Positions 56,300 to 64,000 of a DNA stretch of 64,000 nt are shown here, in pieces. The stretch lies in contig NW_020167549.1 of NCBI RefSeq assembly GCF_001641265.1, forward strand, positions 124,001-188,000. Reading direction: 5' to 3'. The stretch's first letter is position 1. Each line of letters begins with the position of its first letter. Below the pieces are notes generated by a model, which was not told the origin of the DNA, made no database searches, and saw nothing but the letters and a program-made list of their open reading frames with translations. Position numbers and translations under genes: made by a program. The stretch comes from Pseudogymnoascus destructans (lineage: Eukaryota > Ascomycota > Leotiomycetes > Thelebolales > Thelebolaceae).

Positions 56300-56801
56300 T
56301 GCTGAGGGTGATGGTGGCTGCCACTTGATCGAACTCTCAACCTCGAGTTTTTAACGATAGAAAGGCATTTAGCTGGGAGGAATTATCATCTAGTTCGTTA
56401 GTGACAGTCTCTGTCAATTATTGTTTGGAAGTTCGAGTCACAATTTCTTCTCACAATTGTTCAGCCACCAAACATGAACGTTTGAAAACTCAAGTCGCTC
56501 GGCTGTGCCCTTGTCTTATAAGCCAACTGAAATATTAAACCCAGATATGTCGTCTGCTCCTTCCCAACTATCAGCCTCATCATTGGTCTTTCCTTCTCAA
56601 ATTGAATCGCTGGGACGTCTCAAATCACGTGATATGTCCTGAAATCCTAGCTTCAACCGGATCATCAATTATCCGTTTGCTTTGTCCTCAGATTGGGATT
56701 GGCAATATTTCGGAAGCTCAAAAACGACCACCAAGGTGCGCGATGGAGACGGTTACTTGACGAAATTGAACAAAACCAAACCCCCACCCCACCCGCCCAC
56801 A
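56300..56801. other. intergenic between divergent genes
   Basis: The promoter region of COX11 and of the small gene at 55847-56299. Nothing else was recognised. Confidence 0.6.
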
Positions 56802-57714
56802 ATGAATGCCCCGAGACTCGGGCTTCGGAATGCCGCCAGCGCGTTGAGATCGTGCGCGCGGACGCCGATCCGGCGGCCCGTGAGAGGGATCTCTGGGGAG
56901 TCGAAGCCGCGGGGGAGCAATACGGCGCCGACGATGGAGCAGATGAGGGCGCCGTTTGCGAAGAAGAATACGTCGACTATGTATGCAGTTACTTGTTGCT
57001 AGGGTTGGGCGTTTTACTGACTGTGTGCAGGTTTTATACGCTCAGTGTTATTTTGGGGACAGTCGCGCTTTCGTACGGCTCTGTGCCTTTGTATAAGATG
57101 GTGGGTTACTTTACCCCTCGGGGTTGACACTGGGTATAAGCTGATCTCTTCGTTTCTAGATCTGCGCAACGACTGGCTTTGGTGGACAGCCGATCAAATC
57201 TGCAGCGCACAATACCGACGACCCCTCGAAATCGCTCCGGCCCGTCGTGGGCGCCAAGCGAATCCGGGTTACCTTCAACGGCTCGGTCTCCGATGTGTTG
57301 CCCTGGAGCTTCACGCCGCAGCAGCGCGAGGTGCGAGTTCTTCCCGGCGAGACGGCTCTGGCATTTTACACGGCGACGAACAAGTCTTCAGAGGATATTA
57401 TTGGGGTAGCGACGTACAGCGTGACGCCTGGGCAGGTAGCGCCGCATTTCAGCAAGATCCAGTGTTTCTGTTTCGAGGAGCAGAGATTGAATGCCGGGGA
57501 GACGGTGGATATGCCGGTGTTCTTCTACATCGATCCAGAGTTTGTGAATGACCCCAACATGAAGGGCATTGAGCAGGTGACGCTGAGTTATACGTTCTTC
57601 AGTGAGTCTTCCCTTGCAGTGAGGGAGTTACATGTGGTGCGGACGGGGCTAATATTCTACGCAGAAGCTAGATATGGCAAGAATGGCCAGCTGTCGCCAT
57701 TGGCTGTGACATGA
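56802..57714 (+). CDS. cox11: COX11, cytochrome c oxidase copper-delivery protein
   Basis: ATG 56802 opens an Arg-rich mitochondrial presequence (MNAPRLGLRNAASALRSCAR). Introns at about 56980-57030, 57101-57159 and 57608-57667 splice in frame: NTSTM|FYTLSVILGTVALSYGSVPL with the single membrane helix, YKM|ICATTGFGGQPI, and YTFF|KARYGKNGQLSPLAVT at the end. The intermembrane-space domain carries the copper-binding CFCFEEQ and FNGSVSDVLPWSFTPQQREV, PVFFYIDPEFVNDPNM. COX11 inserts copper into the CuB site of Cox1. The product of about 230 residues has normal length and no lesions. Confidence 0.93.
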
Positions 57715-58802
57715 GCAGGAGCTGTTTCACCATGCAACTAGGTTTTACATTGGGTTCGTCTCGTGGTAATCTCAAATCTCAATTCGACCTCGTATATAAC
57801 ATCAAAAGTATATAACGGTGTTAGGAAAAGGGCGGTAGAGCATAGAGAGTTGTAAACTACTGATACCCTTACCTTACTCGTGTCTCTCATTCCTGCAGTT
57901 TTGAGGCTTTTGCTTGATTGTTGCCGTGGTTGCAATGACACAAATGCCAGGTACTGGGGAAAAGATCGGCGATCCAATGCCTGGTTCATCACAAGAGCGC
58001 TCCATTTTGGATTACTCAATGCGGAAACCTCGCAAAGCTGAAACCAAGGTACTTTTTTTGGTCCGTTCTGGATCATTTTCTGGATCAATTCTCCATATTT
58101 AAAGAGACTATTGTAACTCTTAGTGAGATATAAGCCACAGGCCGGTGGCTTTATCCAGGCTTTATCCCTTGGAAGGTCGTTCGTTATCTTGCTGTGGCTC
58201 AAATATTTTGAGGGCAAAAGATCTATATACCCTGATTGACCCCCCAAAAGCCCACGAAGAGGCCAAAGCCCTCCCCGACAAGGCCCCCCCAATGGCCTCC
58301 CTTGCGGAGCTCTTAGTGCCCATTGATGGCACTGAGTTTGCCGACATCGACGCCCTCATCCACGCCTTGATGATTGTGCCGTCAGTAAGGGGCGGCAAGG
58401 GAGGGGGTCTACAATGATCTTTACGGGGGTCAAACAGGGTATATAGATCTTTTGCCCATATTTTGAAGTTTGGAGGGGTGGGTATGACGTCACAAGGCCC
58501 TGATCCTGAAAGCAACTTGGTAATTCACCTATGGCAGCAGCAGGATCCCTTACAAGAAGCCTGTATTGTTAAGGAACCGCAGTTAGGGCATTCAGTGGCC
58601 TTCAATTCCCGCCTTGCTGTTTCTCCATTCTTTCTTTCCATTTATCACAGTATATACGCGTCTTTAAACTGCTGGCGGGATATCTTATGAGAACCCCAGA
58701 TCAAGAGTGACGGAACCACCTTTGCAATTGGGAGCTGCTTGAGTCCCGAAAGTAGCTCCATTGAAACTATTCTATACTGATAGGATATTACTACCTTCCA
58801 CC
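57715..58802. other. intergenic containing a MITE-like element
   Basis: No gene was recognised except short frames created by the MITE at 58199-58467. 57740-58190 has one minus-strand frame without family features. Confidence 0.5.
58199..58467. mobile_element. MITE-like element with ~45-bp inverted ends
   Basis: AAATATTTTGAGGGCAAAAG, ATCTATATACCCTG and TTGACCCCC at the left (58200-58244) return as AAAATATGGGCAAAAGATCT, ATATACCCTG and TTGACCCCC on the minus strand from 58463. The element is about 270 bp and non-coding; both strands encode the same accidental KDLYTL(I/F)DP because of the inverted ends. A target duplication was not clear. Confidence 0.75.
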
Positions 58803-61800
58803 ATGTCGTCCGGCGACGCGAAGTTCGGCCCTGGGGGGCATTACTCTGGACGCAACCCAGTGCCCAACATCCAGCAGTTCCTTGAGAACATGGACCGGGA
58901 CAAGAAGACTCACGATGCACAAATGTTGGCACAGCAGCAAGCGCAATCACCCGAGGTCCAGGCACACAAGGACAAGCGAACAACAGAACCGACAAGCTCC
59001 CCCAAGACAGTGACGGATCCGACAACTGGCCAGCAGGTGCAGATTGAGGATGTCGATGAGCATTTCATAGATGCCGCGCTCAATCCGAAGCTCTCTGTGC
59101 CCAATGCGAATCTCGGGAAACCGACGACAATGCAAAGCCACAGAACTCAATCCGGCGAAGAGTACAGAAACGCCCAAGATGTTACGGCGCCGCCGGATCC
59201 CATCCACCCAGGCAGCACCTCTGATGTGCCGATCAAAGGTGAAATGACGAACATCCTCTTCCATCCGACGCCTTCGGTCAGTTACGAACCAATGTTTGAG
59301 GCTCTGGAGAAGCGGGCCGAAATCCTGTGTATTGGCGTGCTTGTAGGCATTGTGATACTGGGAAAGATGTTTGGGGGAGCACTTTACGGTCTTATCCCGC
59401 TGGGAATGTGTGTCTCTTCAGGCATCTTTCTGTGGATGAAGGCTGTTGTACGGGCTGGGAGGGACCACGAGTGGTCGAGTGAACAAGAGAGGGGCGAGAC
59501 AGCAGTCGCAAATCTAATCCCAGAATCCGTCGAGTGGATGAATACTTTACTCGGCGTTGTTTGGGGCCTGATCGACCCAGAGATGTTTGCCAGTGTGGCT
59601 GGTACTCTCGAGGATGTCATGCAAGCCTCTGTCCCCAGTGTCATCGAGAATGTCCGAGTCGCCGAGATCAACCAAGGCAGCAACCCAATCCGAATCTTGA
59701 GTCTTCGAGCTCTGCCCGATCATCACGTAGAGGAATTAAAGGATGACATCCATAGGCAAAACTCCGAGAAAAAGGATCCCCAAGAAGTCGCGGCGGATGA
59801 GGAGGGCGGAGATTACTACAATATCGAATGCTCCTTTGCGTACCATGCCAAGCCAACCGGAAAAGGCGTCTCTTCAAAGGCGAAAAACATGCATATGGAG
59901 CTCGTCTTCTACCTTGGAATTAAAGGCTTGTTAGGCGTACCTCTGCCGATTTGGGTCGAACTTCAAGGTCTTGTTGGCACTGTTCGCCTGCGCCTTCAGA
60001 TGTCTCCTGAGCCACCATTCCTCAAAGCCCTCACATTTACGCTTATGGGCCTTCCAAAAGTCCAAGCAGGCTGTATGCCAATTCTGGAGAGCAACGTCAA
60101 TATTTTAAATCTGCCTCTCATCTCGAAATTTGTCAACTACGCCATTGGGGCAGCAGCAGCCGAGTATGTTGCTCCGAAGTCAATGACGCTCGATATGGCC
60201 AAGATGCTCCAGGGCGATGATATCCAGAAGGATGTAGAAGCTCTTGGTATCCTCTGGATTAGAATCCACAAGGCAACTGGACTTAGCAAGCAAGACCGCC
60301 GAGGCAGTGAAGGCGGCGGAAGTGATCCCTATATTACCGTCAGCTTCTCCAAGTATGGCAAGCCAATGTACTGCACCCGCGTTATCCAAGATGACCTCAA
60401 CCCTGTCTGGGAAGAGACATGCGCTCTTTTAGTTACTCCTGATCTCATCAAGGCTGACGAGCAGCTGTCAATGGAACTTTGGGACTCAGATCGATCCACC
60501 GCCGATGACGTCGTTGGAAAGGTCGAAATCTCCATGCAGAAGATGATCCAGCACCCTGGAAAGATGTACCCACAAGTATCCAAACTCCGTGGTACAAAGG
60601 CCGAGAGTTCGATGCCCGGTGAACTGATGTGGGAGGTTGGGTACTTTTCCAAGCCTCAGATGCGTCCTGCTCTCAGGACTCACGGGAAGGATATTAACCT
60701 TCCGGATAACTTGAAGGACATTCCAGCATTGCAGGATGAGAAGGGATCCTTGGATAGCCCAGAGGAAGATGCTGTCGTTCACACTCCTCCTGACCCACTG
60801 TGGCCAAGTGGTGTTTGCAGCGTTATCATCCACCAAATTGTTAACCTCGAGTTGGAGAATACTCAGGGCAGCAATGGCAACAGGAAGGGACGAGAATTCG
60901 AACCCGCCCGTGAAAGTGGAGAGACGAAGGAAGAGAAGGGCAAGAAGCTTCCAAGCAGTTACTGTACGATCTTAATCAATGATGAACTTGTAAGTGAGAT
61001 CTTTCAATATTGCTGTAGCAGATTACTAACCAGTTCTAGGTCTATCGCACGCGTGCAAAGGTTGTTAGCAGCAAGCCCATCTTCAACGCTGGTACTGAGC
61101 GCTTTATGAGAGACTGGAGATCCGGAATAGTCACTGTTACTGTTAGAGACCAACGGATGAGGCAACACGATCCTATTCTGGGTGTTGTACCACTGAAGTT
61201 GTCCGACATTCTCCAGACGAGCTCCCAGGTTACAAGATGGTATCCTTTGGATGGCGGCATCGGATTTGGCCGTGTTCGCATCTCCCTCCTCTTCCGTAGC
61301 GTCGAGATAAAACTACCAATCAACCAACTAGGCTGGGACGTCGGCACATTTGAGTTCCACTCACCCAAGATAATCGCAACCGGCTACCAATCCACCGCGA
61401 AGCTAAAGATGCGCACCGGCGGCAGCACCGGCCAAATCGGACGCTCGCACTGCCGCAAGCTCGCGGAGGGCGACGGCGTCTTCTGGGACCTCGCCAAGAA
61501 GGAGGGCAAGAACAACGTGCGTCTACCGGTCAAGTACCGCTACCGCTCCCCCGTCGTCTTCGAGTTCCGCAAATCGGGCAGCCGCTCGGTCGACGCCTAT
61601 GCGGTGATCTGGCTGCATCACCTTGAGGATAACCGTGAGGAGGCTATTAATATCCCGATCTGGAAGACGGATAAGGGGATGCGGTTGACGCAGAACTATA
61701 TTACGGAGGAGAACTTTAATAGTATTCCCGATATCAAGATCGAGGAGGTCGGACGTCTGCAGTTCCGCTGCTGCTTTAAGGCTGGCACGGATCAGGACCA

Positions 61801-62416
61801 TGCGCACTTCGTTTGTGACAATGATGCCCGCGAGACGCAGGAGACGTGGGAGGCGTGCCATGCGGAGGGTGTGCGCACGACACATGTGTCCAAGGAGATG
61901 CCGCCCGCGGTACAGCAGCTGCACGACCAGAGCCTGATTCAGGGCCGAGACGTGCTATCGCAGGCCGACGAAGATGACAAGAAGAAATGGCTGTCGAAAG
62001 ACGGCACGGACTGGAGCGGGGCGTTCGGCGAGGACCCGTCGAAGTTTGTTGATTACAGGGGCGCGAGGAGCGCGCAGGAAGAGAGGTATGATGGGCGGCC
62101 TAGTACCGGGCAGAGTGGCAGCGGGGGTCGCAGCAGTGATGCGTATACGTATGATGATGAGGATAGCGATGAGAGCGATCTAGGGCTTCAGGATGCGACG
62201 ACGACGTCGAGGGAGCAGGAGGGGCCGGCGGCGGCGGATGGGGAGGTGCAGACAAAGGCTGATGTGAAGGATTTGCATCGGAAGCAGAGGTGGGGGCAGT
62301 GGAAACCGATGAGAAATCTGCAGTTCGCGAAGGATGAGACGAAGTTTGCGGTGAAGAAGACGATTGGGAAGTGGAAGCTTGAGGGGAGAGAGCCGGGAGT
62401 TGAGTCTGAGTATTAG
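58803..62416 (+). CDS. Mug190-type SMP/C2-domain membrane protein (tricalbin-like)
   Basis: Two exons (58803-60989, 61040-62416) give about 1187 residues. After a hydrophilic N-terminus a hydrophobic hairpin (ILCIGVLVGIVILGKMFGGA, LIPLGMCVSSGIFLWM, residues ~175-215) precedes an SMP lipid-binding domain (ESVEWMNTLLGVVWGLIDPE, GLLGVPLPIWVELQGLVGTV, PILESNVNILNLPLISKFVN), then a C2 domain (GILWIRIHKATGLSKQDRRG, GSDPYITVSFSKYGKPMYCT, DLNPVWEETCAL) and a second C2-like region (VCSVIIHQIVNLE, TVTVRDQRMRQHDPILGVVP, GFGRVRISLLFRSVEIKLP). The tail is acidic. The order matches S. pombe Mug190 and tricalbins, ER-plasma membrane tethers that move lipids. The stop is within ~15 bp of inserted Copia DNA, so the native 3'UTR is lost. 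Confidence 0.85.
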
Positions 62417-63859
62417 ATTTTCGTCTGCAATCCATGCATCCCATTCATCTCCAAGTGATCTCTCACCATCAAGGAAGAAGATCTTTACCTTATAACCCCA
62501 TCGTCTCCGTACGTAGCTTACAAAGTCCTTAATTGTTTGTAGGACTGTGCCTTGCCTCTTGTCTTTAATGGTGTAGACATGGTTCATGCGGCAGAAATCA
62601 CACTGTAAGTGTAGGGCCTGTGTGCTACCATCGTACGCTTCTGGCATCTGGATAAGGTCTAGGTGCACCTTCTCGTAAGGGATCTGTGACCGTGGTGTAG
62701 ATCTTTGCGAGATCCTTTTTGTAGCATGGGTAGTGTCGTACGAATCCATGTCTGTGACAATAACCCCTTGGGTCTTCTCTTGGAGCTTCCTTATTGCGTT
62801 TTGATTAAGGTGGCCCATTCGATTATGCCACTCCTTTGCAGTGCCTGTTAGGTCTTTGCGAGGTCCGTACGAGGATAGAACAGTATCTTGGTGCACTTGA
62901 GTCATTGATAGGGCTGCGTTTTGAAGGACTTTTGTATTGTCATTCTTAATATATTCAAGGACCAATTGTCCATGGATAACTGGAGTGTTGCAGAACGGCT
63001 TTCCTTTGTACGTGAGTCCTTCTGTAGCTATATTCCAATGGACTCCCTTTTGGATGAATCGTTTTAAGGATGCAACAGAGGTGTGGAATGAGGAAACGAG
63101 GGCTGTTTTGTGGAGTGTTATGGTTCGTACGGACTTTGTGTCCTTTCCAACCTGGACTTTGATGTCCACGGACCCGAACCCTTCAATCCTTACTCTCTGG
63201 TCTCCAGCTAAGAGGTAGTTTCTGTCCTCACATTCCTTTAGGTTGTAGAACCTCGTACGGTCGTTACAGACATGAATTGTAGCTCCAGAATCAAGGATTG
63301 TGCTCCTTGCAAGCTCATAGGTTGAGAGGGTAAGACCTTGAGTGACTTGGAAGGCTGTTGCAAAGGAAACAGGTAGATCCTGGTTCGTACGGGGTTGTCC
63401 TCCATTCACCTTGTCCTGGTCTAGTGCCCTTTGAATGCAGTATTGAAAGCCTGGCTTTTCACTTATGTAGGCATCAACTTTAGCTTCAATGTCTCGGTTT
63501 AGCTTCCATGACTTCATACGCTTCGACTTCATGACATATAAGCAGTCCCTCCACTTATGGATAGAGCCACAAGGGCAATCTGTTCGGGGCTCCTTGTTCT
63601 TCTTCCCGTTATTCCAACCCTGTTGTCCTTGTTGTAGGTTGTTTGTACAGTTCTGAAGGGTAGCAGATGTCTCTTTATTGCCTTCTTGTGTTGCGAAAAC
63701 TCCATGTTCCCCCTGAGACTTCTGGTCATATCTTGCCTGTCTCTGGTTGATTCGATAGGTCCGTACGACCGCCTCAAACTCATATTCCTTTGTCCCTTTG
63801 TTGAGTTTGAATATCCATGGGTGTAATGGTGGGTGCACCAGATATGAGAATCTAGCCAC
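62417..63859 (-). mobile_element. truncated Copia retrotransposon (gag, protease, start of integrase)
   Basis: The minus-strand frame from 63859 downward: a gag-like part (IFKLNKGTKEYEFEAVVRTY), a CCHC-like knuckle (CPCGSIHKWRDC), protease (STILDSGATIHVCND), the GAG-pre-integrase HNRMGHLNQ, and the integrase core start (YEKVHLDLIQMPEAYDGSTQ, IFFLDGERSLGDEWDAWIAD). It stops matching Copia at about 62425, two codons from the end of the Mug190-type gene; reverse transcriptase, RNase H and the 3' LTR are absent. The open frame continues by chance into the complement of that gene. One frame without stops indicates a young insertion or deletion event. Confidence 0.88.
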
Positions 63860-63871
63860 CCAAGGAAGGGA

Positions 63872-64000
63872 TGAATTTACTAAGACAACACACTGTCTTA
63901 GGAAACAGAGCCAAAGGGTTGTAGCTTAGACTATTCCACAACGCAGCAATCAGGTGTATAATGTGGTGAAGTGGTTTAGACAAGTTGCAACAAATGTTGA
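63872..64000 (-). repeat. 5' LTR of the Copia element, cut by the window edge
   Basis: On the minus strand the LTR ends ...TAAATTCA at 63872, followed by the leader TCCCTTCCTTGGGTGGCTAG. The same boundary occurs in the LTR remnant at 23012. The start lies beyond 64000. Confidence 0.65.

Noticed and set aside
56320..56480. GTTCGAGTC / GTTCGATCA stretches that resemble tRNA T-loops
   Set aside because: No matching T-stem, acceptor stem or anticodon arm could be drawn.
62180..62416. Copia frame continuing into the Mug190-type gene
   Set aside because: The open frame runs on by chance in the antisense of an acidic, repetitive C-terminal tail; Copia similarity stops at about 62425.

Overview
This is a window of nuclear DNA from a filamentous ascomycete (Pezizomycotina, most likely Eurotiomycetes). 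Genes have short GT-AG introns, the single-copy genes have typical Pezizomycotina architecture (xanthine dehydrogenase, COX11, SPO22/ZIP4, CENP-Q, an AcuM/RDS2-type regulator, a Mug190-type SMP/C2 protein), and they are separated by AT-rich, transposon-filled stretches with C-to-T-type nonsense changes that look like RIP.

1-5.5 kb is transposon debris: a pogo/Tigger transposase split into two halves in opposite orientation, then a complete 1858-bp pogo-type element (2029-3886) with terminal inverted repeats and a TA target duplication. 5.5-18.8 kb is the eroded edge of an anthraquinone (emodin/monodictyphenone-type) polyketide cluster: a metallo-beta-lactamase-type thioesterase (intact), an AflJ/AflS-like coactivator (intact), an anthrone-oxygenase pseudogene, an unrecognised gene remnant, and an AflR-like Zn2Cys6 regulator. 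The non-reducing PKS itself is not in the window. A 5898-bp hAT transposon (11351-17248, 8-bp target duplication GTTGACAG, inverted termini TAGGCTGCGCAC) sits in the last codons of the AflR-like gene.

The hAT element is the most interesting object. Besides an apparently intact four-exon transposase it carries two divergently transcribed cargo genes: an unrecognised gene with a strongly acidic segment, and a histone H3-like gene with an intact H3 fold but a rewritten N-terminal tail in which the Lys9 position is Arg. Nearly all introns and untranslated regions of the element contain one to three copies of the motif TTCTGGTAATC or its complement, as expected for introner-like introns.

18.8-33 kb holds a decayed DUF3425/bZIP gene, a transposase, a Copia LTR remnant, a short-chain dehydrogenase whose active site has been replaced by a pair of compensating frameshifts, and then a run of three minus-strand housekeeping genes (SPO22/ZIP4, AcuM/RDS2-like, CENP-Q). 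32.9-38.8 kb is bounded by related inverted sequences and may be an unclassified ~5.9-kb transposon with two decayed unknown genes. 40.1-42.0 kb is an SPX-domain membrane protein. 42.8-47.9 kb is a nest of Tc1/mariner elements. 49.0-62.4 kb returns to host genes: xanthine dehydrogenase (hxA), a heavily decayed gene, a small conserved gene, COX11, a MITE-like palindromic element, and the Mug190-type lipid-transfer/C2 protein, whose 3' end abuts a truncated Copia retrotransposon running to the window edge.

No rRNA, tRNA or CRISPR was recognised. All calls come from reading the sequence; no database search was run.
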